Below, in pieces: positions 1 to 12,000 of a stretch of DNA of 34,960 nucleotides. Both the position numbers and the translations under genes were made by a program. The stretch's first letter is position 1; every line of letters begins with the position of its first letter. Source of the DNA: Folioceros fuciformis (Eukaryota > Anthocerotophyta > Anthocerotopsida > Anthocerotales); contig JBNGIO010006099.1 of assembly GCA_049999805.1 (NCBI GenBank), forward strand, positions 190,283-225,242, given 5' to 3'. Under the pieces are notes generated by a model, which ran no database searches, had not been told where the DNA came from, and worked only from the letters and a program-made list of their open reading frames with translations.

Positions 1-7
1 GACTGGG

Positions 8-155
8 TATTGGATTGCACATGCTCATTGGAGGAACGAGTATTTGTTTGCACTTGCTCAGTAGAGGAACGAGTATTGGATTGCACTTGCTTAGCGGAGG
101 AACGTGTATTGGTCTACACTTGCTCAGCAGAGGAATGAGGATTGGTCCACACTTG
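8..155. repeat. 33-bp minisatellite, about 4.5 copies
   Basis: The core GAGGAAYGWG recurs at 31, 64, 97 and 130, an exact 33-bp period, with each copy carrying ATTGG.TTGCACTTGCT. The period is a multiple of three, so the plus strand stays open as an 11-residue repeat, but nothing else supports coding. The array may continue beyond the left edge of the window. Confidence 0.85.
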
Positions 156-1891
156 TTCCAGATTTTGTTTGCAATGGCTCACCCATGTCTAAGGATTTTA
201 GGGTTTTGTACCATGGACAGGCAAGCGCACAATGCGCCTGCCTTCCACCATTGCAGTGAATGTATAACTTCGCGCTTATCGCGATTCCACAGGTTACTAC
301 AGATGTACTGATTATGCCTAACCACTCGTTCACTTTGCCCACACTCAACCTCCTCCCTTTCAATCCTTGTCATTAGCCTAGACATGGCCGATACCCCTGT
401 GTTGGTCTACTGCTTGTCATCAGCCTGAACAGGGCCGATACCTCTGTGCTGGTCTACAATCCACACCATAATGCACTGTTAGGGTTTACTAGCTGACCTC
501 CGATGTCTGCTAGAAGGGCATGTAGTTGCCTGCATTCTCACCTCCCATTCCATGTTTGAGGACCCCAACTTCACTGAATGCTATTCACATTCTGATGGCT
601 AGCCACATGCCATGAAGAAAGACATGGTTGATGATTTGCCTTCGCTGAATAGAGAATGACTTGGGTTTGGATGAAGGAGGAGACGGAGAGCATGCTGCCT
701 TTCAGTTGGGTTCCTTTTAGTGTGATGGCATGGAACCCTGAAATCCTTAAGGAGGAAGCATTGATTTGGTGAGTGGGATGGGTGGGAGGAAAAAAAAACT
801 TATCTTAGGATGATGGCCGGATAAGGATGGCTGGATTGAGACGCCCTGGATGTCGCCCACTACCTAAACAGCCAGGTTGATTAGCTTGAAAAAACGGGAA
901 CATGGTTGGATTAAGAAGCCCCGGAAGCCGCCCACTATGTAAACAGCCAGGTTGATTAGCTTAAAAAAACAAGAACGTATAGTCTATGGTGGTGTTCATA
1001 TGGGTATTTTATAAAGCATACCTCATTAACAAATTTTAGAAAACTAAGGAAAGGACACATAGAATATAGAAAATAAAGATAAAATTATAAAATTTAATTT
1101 AATTTAATATAAAAATATAAAAAGAAACTCAAAAAAAATTAAAATAAATAATATTTGTTTCAAGTCTCTCTTATGATAAGATAATCTATAAGGCTAGCCT
1201 CAACCCTATATAGGGAGTAAGGCCCTTTCGGAACTCTAATCCATAAATCAAACCAAAGAAGAAACCTTAAAAACTACACCAGCAACTAAAAAACTAATAT
1301 AGAAAACCAACCTCAAATAGTGGAAAATGAAGGAAGCATATATTACTCACTTGACGAGCGTTGGGTCCAGACGACCTTCCTGAATACGGGCATAGGAAAA
1401 GATGAGGACAGGCAGGAGAGGGAAAGATACGAAGGCACCTATTGGTACTTCGAAAAAGAAAATCAGTCCAAGCTTAAGTACATAATTGACTTTCTTAACC
1501 CTTCGAGGCTAAGCTTGAAAAAGCAAGTCCAACATGAATTTCAAAGTCTGACATGAAACCCTGACGTCATTGAACCCTAATGCCGTATGTACGAACATGT
1601 TCTTTCGAAGCGCGTGCTCACACAGCCATTCGAAGGAAGGTTGCACAGGTTTTAATCTCTCCCACATTTGGTACGGCATAGCACTCTCTCGCGCGCATTC
1701 TGTACGCCATGTGAGGTACCACAAGGCCGTGAGAAGAAACTTTTAATCATACAATTTGCCCTGCCACTTGCCTTACACTTCCCACGGAGGAGACGTCTTC
1801 AAAGTTTTGAAAAAGAATGCCATACGATCTATCGGAAGTATAGCCCCTTACTTACATTCCGATTGTACACTGCACCTCGCAAAGGTGTCTT
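156..1891. other. gene-free stretch
   Basis: I see no recognisable gene here. The stretch contains a 75-bp tandem duplication (listed separately) and a very AT-rich block at about 1060-1160. The end nearest 1891 probably holds the 3' untranslated region of the minus-strand RCC1 gene. Short open frames here match no family I know. Confidence 0.6.
832..982. repeat. 75-bp tandem duplication
   Basis: Two adjacent copies start at 832 and 907 (TGGATTRAGA). They share the core AAACAGCCAGGTTGATTAGC and an A-rich tail. They differ by several substitutions, so the duplication is not recent. Confidence 0.8.
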
Positions 1892-3241
1892 CTAAATCGT
1901 GTATTGCCCAAGAATCACTGAATCCGATGACGTCCAGCTGCCTTTTTCATGGTCTCCGAACACAAAGACCTTCCCTTGCCGATCTGCAACCGCAGTGTGA
2001 TAGAAACCTGTGGAGACATGAGTGATATGGTGGCCGCTCAACGAAGACATTAAGACTGGAGTAAACTGCTTGGACGAGATGTGGGCATCACCAGGGCCAA
2101 GAGCATCGAGAACGGTCCATCCAAATGAATAAACCAGGCCATTATCGTCAACTACAAGCGTTTTGCGTTTCCTGCTGACTACATGAATAGCCCGGTGGTT
2201 CCTCAAAGCCAGAACTTTCTCTGGCAAGCCTCTATCCAACTCATCTCCATGCCCCAGAGCCCCGCAGTAGCCCGATCCCCAAGTATAGACAAAGCCGGAC
2301 GAGTCAATGGCAGCAGCTTGCTCCTCTCCCACAGCAGTGGCCACGATGAAAACGCCCTGGTTGTAGAGAGTTTCCACCAGGCGGGGTCGAAACTCGGAAC
2401 TGGTGGTCCCGTGTCCAAGGCAGAGCCGAGCTCCACTTCCAAAGGAATAGAGTTCGCCAACATGTGTGACAGCGAGAGTGCATGCTGCTCCAGCTGAGAT
2501 GAAAGCTACAGGTCCGAGTCCTTCAATCTTCTGAGGAAGGGGCCTATCCTCAGTGTCGCCATGACCTAGGAGCCCCTCCCACCCGCGGCCCCAGGTGTAA
2601 ACATGCCCTGCTGTGGTGAGAGCCACAGTGAAATCCTCCCCTGTTTGCACCTGCTTGCAGACATGCCCTGACAGAGCTGTCACAAGAGTCGGCTGTAGCA
2701 CGTCCCCGGATACACCATGCCCGCAGCACCCAGAAGCATTGCCGCCGAATGTGAAGATCTCTCCCTTCTCGGACAGGATAGCCACATGGTTACTTCTTCC
2801 AGAGACCTGCGCAACACGCACTGGATGGGGCAAATGCACTAAGTTTGGACCTCCGGAATCCAAGCCGGCAATTTTACCACTGTACATCAGTTGTCCCTCT
2901 TTGTTTACCACCAGAGTGACGTACCTCCCTGTTGCTATCTTGCATTGCATAGCTTGAGCGAGGCCGTGAAGGAATCTGAGAACCAACTTCCACGATCCGT
3001 TGCATCTGGCCAGGAGTAGAGAGCGTGCGCTGGGTGGAAGCCAGCAGAAGAGATCCTCATCCTGGCATCGCCGCCGGGCAGCCACCTCTGGCAAGGAGTG
3101 GAAGCGGTAAGGGACCACGCCACTTGAGGCCCTGAAAGCGTAGCATACGTTCTCCAACCTAGCCAGATCTTCCGCTTGCAGATGCTTGCTTGCTAGAATA
3201 GCTTGCAGAAGCTCGGATGGAAGAGTGCTCAGATCAGCCAT
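1892..3241 (-). CDS. F-box-like / RCC1-repeat protein
   Basis: Intronless 449-aa ORF with a true ATG at 3239-3241 and stop at 1892. Residues about 5-45 (LPSELLQAIL, then a Leu/Ala-rich helix ending VCYAFR) look like a plant F-box. From about residue 95 to 440 there are roughly six RCC1-type blades, seen as repeated G.(V/I)YTWG, LGHGD and HTAVA signatures, which should close into a seven-bladed propeller-like fold. Plant proteins of this arrangement are usually annotated as RCC1 family proteins; if the F-box is functional the protein would be an SCF ubiquitin-ligase adaptor using the propeller to bind a target. That role is inference. It is not UVR8: that protein lacks an F-box, and I do not see the UVR8 tryptophan signature (repeated GWRHT). 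The gene runs in the same direction as DEK1, about 1 kb downstream of it. Confidence 0.85.
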   Translation of the reverse strand: MADLSTLPSELLQAILASKHLQAEDLARLENVCYAFRASSGVVPYRFHSLPEVAARRRCQDEDLFCWLPPSARSLLLARCNGSWKLVLRFLHGLAQAMQCKIATGRYVTLVVNKEGQLMYSGKIAGLDSGGPNLVHLPHPVRVAQVSGRSNHVAILSEKGEIFTFGGNASGCCGHGVSGDVLQPTLVTALSGHVCKQVQTGEDFTVALTTAGHVYTWGRGWEGLLGHGDTEDRPLPQKIEGLGPVAFISAGAACTLAVTHVGELYSFGSGARLCLGHGTTSSEFRPRLVETLYNQGVFIVATAVGEEQAAAIDSSGFVYTWGSGYCGALGHGDELDRGLPEKVLALRNHRAIHVVSRKRKTLVVDDNGLVYSFGWTVLDALGPGDAHISSKQFTPVLMSSLSGHHITHVSTGFYHTAVADRQGKVFVFGDHEKGSWTSSDSVILGQYTI

Positions 3242-4271
3242 AGCCAGGGATCAGCTTGTTCACAATGCTTCTGCCGGAATGAGACAGTTCCTTTCCTCCA
3301 AGTGAGACACATAGGATGGCAGCAGCTCACTTTGAAACCTTCAAGAAAAACAGCCCCCAGCCTGAACGTATCAGAAGCTCGACCCTCTGGACCTTCAAAA
3401 AAATACTTGTTATCCTGAAGTCTCCTAGCATGTGAAACTTAATTCGCCTGAAGGTATTGGAGACCGATCACAGCACAAACATCAAGCCCTTGTGCCTTCT
3501 TTTAACTTCCACGCCTGCACGTATCCCCGATCGAGTGCTGTTGAATCCAATTCCTGGAGGAGCCTTTGGCTATTGTGCTGTGTGCTGTACTCTAAGGTCG
3601 TCTCCCATTCCCGTTTCGATGAAGTTGTATGGGACTTGGACAAAGTCCCATACAGTGACCAAGTACGCAAGTCTACGTCGTCTGCTTATTACAGAGGAGG
3701 CGTGGCTAACACGCAACAGTTGTTGGATTGCCAAGTTAAGTCAATCATCGGATTTACAAGTTGTTTACTATCGCAAAGTTGGTGCATGGCACGCACGTCT
3801 TCGTGCCAGGCCATGCCTATCAAGGTCATTGTGCATATTGGTGACAGTGCTGCGTGAGGACACCTTCCATTCCTATTCGGAATCTGCGAGCTTTCCTCTT
3901 CTCCGTCACCAATGCTCCTGGAGGTTTGCAAGCTCCTTAAGCTTACATTCTGCGACCAAGAGCGGAATCGCATCAGCTTAAGTCACACAAGATAACCAAA
4001 TCAGATGCAACGCTCTTGTTAAATCATATACCAAGGAAGACGAATGCTGAATCGAAAGACCGAGAAGAGGACGGCCATCACCGCTCGGGAGTGTGCTTGC
4101 TGAAGGACAAGTACAGGAGTATTTTAGATGAAAAGCAAGACGCAAAGCTGATCGTGAGATTAGAGCAGCTAGGGCCAAGATGTAGTTACCTGATGCAGTC
4201 ACCCTCATCAGGGAAGCCCGGCTCTGAGATTGTCACGATTGGTTCTGTCCCCGAAAGGACCTTCAGTAAGG
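3242..4271. other. intergenic region between RCC1-type gene and DEK1
   Basis: It holds the upstream region of the RCC1-type gene and, next to 4271, presumably the 3' untranslated region of DEK1. One short hairpin lies at 3626-3654. An open plus-strand frame of about 170 codons (3457-3981) has no recognisable domain and I regard it as chance. Confidence 0.6.
3626..3654. other. perfect 12-bp inverted repeat (hairpin)
   Basis: GTATGGGACTT at 3627-3637 is followed by a 5-nt loop (GGACA) and by its exact reverse complement at 3643-3653. The flanking T3626 and A3654 extend the stem to 12 bp. It lies in intergenic DNA and its function is unknown. Confidence 0.8.
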
Positions 4272-6051
4272 TTATAAAGGCTCCAGGGTGATAGTTGCTT
4301 TAGTGAACACTGTTAGTACAAATGGGGCCTCCTGCCCTGGAGCATACGTTGTCGGCACAATTGTATAACCTTTGGGGTCCGGCTCCAGGACCATCTCACA
4401 GGCAATCTCTCTTGAGTTGACGTAATCAGTATGCCCCACGGACTTATGCATGAAGATAACAGGCCCAGCCCTCCGCCCTTGTGTTTTGATAATCCTCATC
4501 CCAATGTAAAAATGAGTGGAGTCATTGCTTGGCTGGTAGTTGTCAAAACTGGTGCGCTTCCTTGAAGCAAATTGTACACCCTGAACACGAGATCACCAAT
4601 TAGGAAAACGGTTGTGGCTGTGATCCCCGCTAGAACATAGGCTACGACAGATCGTACCTGAGTCAACGTTACAAAGACATGAATTGGATGTCGGGCATCT
4701 GCACCGACAGCTCTCAAATGGAATTGAGGATTTTGATGCCATGTTTCAAACTCCTGACAACCACCTGCTGATGCACTTCGCCACTGGCCCCGCACAGGGT
4801 ACCTCATTTCTGGAGGATAGATTCGGCAGACATATAGAGACCTGAAGTGAAGCTGAAAGTCTTCCCAAGACATCCAAAAGATACCGTCCGAAGACTGCAG
4901 GAAACAAAGCATTTGATCAGCAGAGATTCCATCAAACCTGGATGCCAAGAGGATGAAAGAGATTTCAGGTTTCACATCGGAAGAAAAATCACCTGGGGCA
5001 TGTATTTTAGTTTATGCTTCATTCGATCAGTCCACTCTGGGGACATGTCTGACCATGGACCATTCCACTCCACCTCGTTAGCCCATGGATTTCGAATCTG
5101 CACCAACTTGTGGCCATCTGCCTCTCTCACCTACAAATTTGATAGCAAGGCATCAACATCACTCCAGGTATATGTCTGGAGACACATGCACCATAACTTT
5201 GAAGCTACGAGAGGCAGGAGTCTTGCAGGAGAGGCCAAGAGACACACCTGAAGCACAGCGTATGCATGGCCCTGCACTATGCCATTGGCAGAGACCTGTG
5301 CATCAGAACCCGACGGACTGCCAGCCCCTAACAAAAATCCTTCCTCCTTGAAGCGGAGCAATTGTGACCACAGCTTTCCACTGCCAAGATCAAGCTGGGC
5401 TTGAGTTGATGTCATGTCAATTTCCTCCCCAGCACCACCTGTCAAGTCCACTAATGCGTCCTGAACTACTCCACCTTCCAAGGCTTCATAGGACCCATGC
5501 AGTTTTGCATATGCCTTTTCTAGTATCGATACCCACAGCTCTACGACCCTTTTGCTTGTTGCAAACGCAGGCTTGCCATGTGACTCACAGGGTATCCAGT
5601 CATCCACCACGACTGGAACCCATTCGCCCTGTAGTCCAATCAGATTACCCACAGTTAAGTCGTGGACCATTGCCCAGTTATGTGTAGTCAGGACAGGCAC
5701 TCAATAACTGCATACCTCTATGCAAAATCGGACTGTGTAAATCCCTTCCTGGTTGTACTCTGGAGTGATGATAACGTCTTTAATTCTTGAGGCCTCCGTG
5801 AGCACTGCTACTGCACTTAAAAACCAGCAATTCCCCAATCGCCCCTGCTAGCAAGGACAACCAGACGATAAGAAGAGAAAATACTGGACTGGCCTGTTAG
5901 GCAAGAAACCTACACAGCCGGCTTGTACACAAGGCATGTTTTTAACCTGACAGACGTCTGAGGCATTAGGAGTTCCACTGAACAAACAAGGTCGCCCCTC
6001 GACAGCTGCTTTCTTGAGGACCTCATCAGGCCGCTCCCATTCAGTGACCAC
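4272..6051 (-). other. DEK1: DEK1 calpain core: CysPc and C2L domains, exons 25-30
   Basis: The catalytic triad is intact. The Cys is in GRLGNCWFLSA (about residue 1794, exon 26), the His in GIVQGHAYAV (about 1952, end of exon 27) and the Asn in IRNPWANEVEW (about 1972, exon 28). The C2-like domain follows in exons 29-30, ending in GYTIVPTT, EAPFVLTVFTKA and a terminal Leu before TAA at 4272-4274. All these motifs are close to those of angiosperm DEK1, so an active protease is expected. This segment, released by autolysis in other plants, is the effector part of the protein. Confidence 0.93.
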
Positions 6052-9000
6052 CTGCAATGTCTCACGCAGGATTCTCAAAAAACAGCACTGAAGTGCCGGT
6101 GGCAACCAAGACACTCTCTGCACTTGACAGCTCAGACTTTGTGGAGAAAATGCTTGCCTGCAATTTTGACAAAGGGTTTGATGAGTCCACAAACAAGGAA
6201 TAATCGCCTGGAGGAAATTCTTGGTCCGTAAACCTCGCTTCCCCCCGAGCAGAAAGTGCTTCTCGAACCGCTAGCTCCACTGCTCGCATTCGTTGATTTA
6301 CTTCTTCGTGAGTTTCCATCTTAGGTTTCCTCAATTTCCTGGAGGCGTATTCCATGTCCAAGGCGATCGTTTCTCTTTCTGCTTTTCGCTTTCTTCCTGT
6401 TGTCTGCTGCTCTTCCCAATATCCTTCATCCCAGTAGTTGATAGCTTCAATGTTCAGGGGATCAGCCGCATATGCCCAATCATCCACCTGTCAAACAAGA
6501 CTTTCATGAGACCAAAGACATGATGACTGGGGAAGTGGCCACAAATTTGGGAGTACTTACTGCAGGTGACTCCTCTACAGGCCACCACTCTTCCTCGGGG
6601 AGTGCGCCTAGATCATCTGATAATACACTTGCGTGAACAGTGAGAACTTCTTCTTCAGACAAAACTCTGCTCCAAAGAAACACATCCATGATGTGCATAC
6701 GTGACTCCACACCCTCACTGTCGGAGCGCCCAAATGCTTCAACATCCATTGCAGGTTTCATGCCCACAAATATTTCTGTGCCCTCTTGCCAGACACCCGA
6801 ATCAATCGGCAGTGGCAAGCCGCTTTGAATGCCATCAAAAACACCATCCAGGTATGCGGTAACTTCGCCCACCTCGGCATCAATAGTTACAACCACAGTG
6901 TGCCACCTAAACAATCCAGACAAAGCAGATGGACAATGTTCTTAGCCAGCAAATCATAAATGAACAGACTTTGAATTGTCAGTGAGACACTCAGGTAGAC
7001 ACCAGCCCACCTTCCATCAGCAATGCACGTGCCCCCAATGTTCCATTCTCTTAAGGTACTTGTTTGAGCAGCACCTCGCACAAGTCGAAGCCCAACTTGT
7101 CCTGCTTCAAGACCCTGCTCTGCCCCTGCAATATATACTTCCCAGCACACTTGACCATAGGACTCGGACCCAAACATGTAGACTGGCCCTGACTCAGGCT
7201 GCACAACAATAGCTGCTGATATTGTCACCCGTGAACTTCCACACAAAGATGCATGAACAGGGCCACAAGGCCTTCCACCAGTTCGAGGCTCATCATCAAC
7301 GACACAAACAGCTCCTTGAACTCCAGTCTGCACAGGATGTCAAGGAATAAGTCATCGAAGGCTGCTAAACATACGTGATGCAGTGCTGCCCCTTCTATGA
7401 CGTGAAACAAAAATTAAGTAAGCAAACCTGCTGGGCGCGTCGAACCCGATGTGCTGTCAGGATGCGGCGTGCAATATTAGAGACCTGGTCAGCAAGCCTG
7501 CTGTCATCCCGAAAGACGTCAGCCCCAACAGCTCTAACGGCTGTAGCCATTGCTGCAGCTTCCTTGGTGCCAACATCAGGAACAGAAGATATAACAGATG
7601 CCTCCATCTCCTTTCGGCGCCTTTCCTCCTTCTCCAACAGAGTTTTCCTCCTCTCCCTACCTCTTCCTTCTTCTTCTCGTCGTTGAAGAACTAGTTCCTC
7701 TTCAATCTCCTTCTCCCGCATGTAACTGCATTTGTTCTCACCCAAAACCTTAAGTGAGTGCATGATCTCAAAAGTTTGGTGTGGCTTCATCAGTGTCCAA
7801 GAAGCTGTAAAAATCTACCTCTCTTGCACTCTTTCAAACTGCTTCCGATCTTCTGGCGTCCATGTTTTTATCTTCTTCGCACTAAGGCCAGAAAATCCAA
7901 TACTGTCAAGGAACAGCCGGAGGCGCACTTCATCCTATCACCATACCAAAGAAGCAAATAGTTAAACCCACAGAACGCCAACCCATAGAATGTGAGCAAG
8001 ATGCAATGATGGTCCCAATCGTACCTGCACTTTCTCCGCCCTGGCTGCAAGCCCCAGGACAAGTAACAAGTATCCTCCAAATTTATCCCACATGTACACC
8101 CACTCCGTATCTATTGCCTCCTCCAAGGCTAGTATACGAGCATGGGCACACATCTTCCTTCTGTAGCCAATCTCCAAAGCTGTGTCCTGCCTACATACGT
8201 ACGGGGTGCTTGGAGCCCACCACAATCCAGCTGCATGTTCTTCGTTCCGTAGCCGTTCTCGCAACTTCAAAACATCAGCTCGTGGGAGCACAAAATTGCC
8301 TGCCTTGTCACGAGAGATTGCAGTGTCTCCAACAAGAAGAGCAGCTGAACTCGCTGATCTTTGAGGAGCTGAATAAGTACCAGACATGGCACTCCTAGAC
8401 TGTAATGCAGCAGACCCGCCGGTCAAGCATGGACCTACTTTGCAAAGTATAGCTAAGATCACATAAAAGAACAGTCCGAAGCTTGCACACCTTCTTCGAA
8501 GACCTCACTATAGCCTGAACGATGGTGTCCTTGCTAAGAAAGTGAACAGCATCTTCAATCATCTGTATACGGCAACAGAAACATTTTTATTTCAGTTTGC
8601 CAACCAGTGTGTATGAATTGTCTCAGAATACTTAAGGGAAGAGCTGGTGAGAAACTTAACGAAAATGTGAAAACACAAAAGATCCTCACCCTGAGGGTCA
8701 AACATGGACGAGAAACTGCAAACCCAAAGGCTACTACGAGGGTGACAGCAGACACAGAAGCCCCAGCAAATGGAGGATAGATCTCAAGACTGGCCACAAC
8801 TCCCCAGCCAGCAGTTGCCAGGCCGATACCGTATAGCATTAGAAACGCAGAACTACACCAAACAAAGTCGTCATCAACAACCCGTCAAAGCTAAAAAGCT
8901 AAGCACTGAAAAGTTAATGCCAACCAGTTGCCTCCCGCTGTGGCTTACCTGACATTTTTGGCAGTATCTGAGTTGGCGTCATACACATAAACAGGAAGCA

Positions 9001-12000
9001 CACGAGGGGAATAAATAACAACAGGTGGAGATAACAGGACCTGCAGCGAAAAACAAAAATCATGATAAAACAGTTGATTTGGAAGGAAAGGTAATTTAGA
9101 GACAGGTGTCCTGTGATGCTAGGTGTTACCGTCAGTGATCGACCCCCAAGAAGGAAGAGTAGAGCAAAGTATCCTACAGAAGCACCTACGAATGGCTCTC
9201 CTGCGAGCACCATTCCACAAAAAGATTAGCTGAATAATGCATTGCATGTGCGCATGATCAATGAAGCCCGAAACAGCCCATTTTACCTGCAAGAAGTCCT
9301 ACAAGGAATGATGCCAGAGCGAGGACAAACGTAGCCAAGCTGACTAGAAACATCTCCATTCGAGTCAAGTAGAAGTTATGAGACACCCAGTGATGCACAA
9401 CACCGACAGTCAGAATGACCAGTAGCAGAAACAAGAGGAACGCCACTCCAACCTGCCAGACGGTAAAAAAGTTTGTAATGCCTCCTATTATTCAAACTCA
9501 TTTCACACTGGTCAATACAGACCACGCTTGGAACCAAACAAGGCTTCAACGAATAAAGTAGCCACCATCCAGGGATTGATTGTCGCAATGACGGCCGATA
9601 TTGCTCCTAACAGAAGAAGAAGCCCAAACCCCAGAAAAAAACAGGATCCTCTTGAACACTTCCAACATTCATCTTTCCTGAAAATTGCCAAAAAAAAAAA
9701 AAACAAATGAAGTTAAACGTCGCTACCCCCACTGAGAGCACAAGGAGCTCGAAATTCATTCAGAATTTGTTCTGGGTGATGTAAAACATGAATGATAACT
9801 CACAGTTTATAAAGTCCACATGACAAGGAGAACACCGCTGGAATGCAGAGAAGTGGGAGCAAAGCTGCCAAGAAATCAATTTTCAGTGGAGCCTGGTCTT
9901 CTCTCGCATGGATGACACCAGCATAAGACCCTCCGCAAAAGCCAACAAGCACAACTGCAAACGGAAGCCCAAAGAGCAGTTAGTCATTAAACCAAGAACA
10001 CCCCGACAGTGCCAGCAACATGGACCAACTTACCGATGAAAATGCTGACACAGATGGCAGATGACAATGTGAACCGGTATGTTGCAAACCAGGATACAGC
10101 TGGAAGAGCTCCAGTTATAAGAAGAGCCAATGCTGAGGCCACCGCCCATCCTAGGTAGTATGATGATGTATATGGGGATGAATTGATCCCTGCTACTCCA
10201 GCATGATGCCTCAAATTTTTCAGAGGTTCAAACGATATAATCGTGCCAAGTGCCAAGATGCATGTGATACACAAACAAATTGCAGCAGTCATGACAATAT
10301 CCTGCAACACGACACCATAGAATCAGCTCCAAGCTACCAAGATCCGTTCACTGCATAGACCTTGACACAGACTCTTGGCACAACAAAAACTCAACTAGAT
10401 TGTCTAACAAGGAGCTGCGAAGTGACAGACAACCATACCTCACGTGGCCTGGAGACACCCTGAGGATGTGAGCGACGGGATTCATCATCTTGGTAATCCC
10501 AGACAGGAGGCATATAGAACCTATAGCCATTATGTACATAGATTGGGAGGGCTACCACGAGAGAGGCTACCAACAGCGGTATTGTCACAGAGAGGCCGAG
10601 GAGCACTGAGGACTTACTGAAAATGTTAGCAATCGCACAGGTCAGAACAAGTGCAATCAGACTACCCTGCCACAGCTGCCATTGTAACGCAATAAAAGTC
10701 TGGCACAGATTTGTACCTGAGAATGGCCAAGAGCAAGCCAACACACGTGCTAAGCAGCCATGCTAGAATGCCGAACTGTAGACACGCAAGAAAAGGATTT
10801 AGACCCAGCGCACACCACCAGAATCCAAACTTCTTGATCTCAGATACAATGAATAGGTACCTTTTGCACTCTCCAAGTCAGGCACATGTCCTCTGCTTGT
10901 AGGGCTCGAAGGAAGGCCATAATAGAGCATATTACAGGAGACAAAAGCAGAGAAGCTATGCCAAATTCAAACTGCAAGGGACAGCAAGGCACAATCATGT
11001 CAATGATCCACTCTTAGAGCTGGAACACATGAAGTTCATGGTGAATAGAGCACTGCGTACCTGATCGTGGCTGGTACTGATGACAGACACTGGTTTGGGA
11101 CGAAAGACAGCAACGATGACCGTGTCCGCTACAAACACAAGACTAAAAAGCACCCACATCCTCTCTGGAGTGCCTCCAACACACTGAATCACCTGACGGG
11201 TGAACTGCAACCACTTCTCAAGCTGGTGCCGTTTCAGTTCATCGGACCAAGTGCTTGCTTCTTCAGTAGGCACATTTATAGATTCTCCACCTCCAGCTTC
11301 CTTGCTATTATCCTTGTGGTCGCGGTCTGCATCAAGGCTGCTCCTCTGAAGCAGCGCCAAAATTTGTGGGTCAAAGCCCTTCCCAGCCAACATGACTGCA
11401 AAATTTGGATCCAGCCCTCTCTCCTCAAGCACGGCTGTTATGTCCTGTTCCGCACCATCCCGCTTCCAGTCAGAAGACTCTTGTTGCTTCAGCCTCTCCT
11501 GCAACATTAAAGCCAGGCTGCAGTCCAGGGCTTGCTGATCTGCTGGAGCCAAACGAATGCTATTTGAATCTAGTTCTTGTCCACTGCAAAGGACAGAGCC
11601 AGTGCAAGTTGCTTCGGGCTCTGGATATAGAGGGGCAGGGCTCGTGGCATCAGAACTTATGCTGCTCGCCTGCTTTTCCTCTGACGAGGCACTAGTGTCT
11701 GCATCTTCGGCTCCAGCCTGATAAGAAGCAGAGTCATTAGTGTTCTGGTGAGATACCCCTGGAGCAAAAAGGGCAACGGCTGATCCCCTGAAGTTTTCTT
11801 TCTCGGGGTTGAATGTTGCCATACTATCTGCAGCATTACCACCTGTCCCGGTTGCTGCATTCCAACTGTGAACAGATTCCCCTCTGTTAGAACCATCAGT
11901 GTATCCAACAAGATGAGCTCCCTCGACACTGCTGCTTCTCACAGCACTTGAATCCCGGCCCTCAGAAAAACTTGAGGAGCTACCAAGGCCTCTCCTTCGA

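Noticed and set aside
3457-3981. 174-codon open frame on the plus strand
   Set aside because: No domain or start context, overlapping open frames on the other strand; judged chance.
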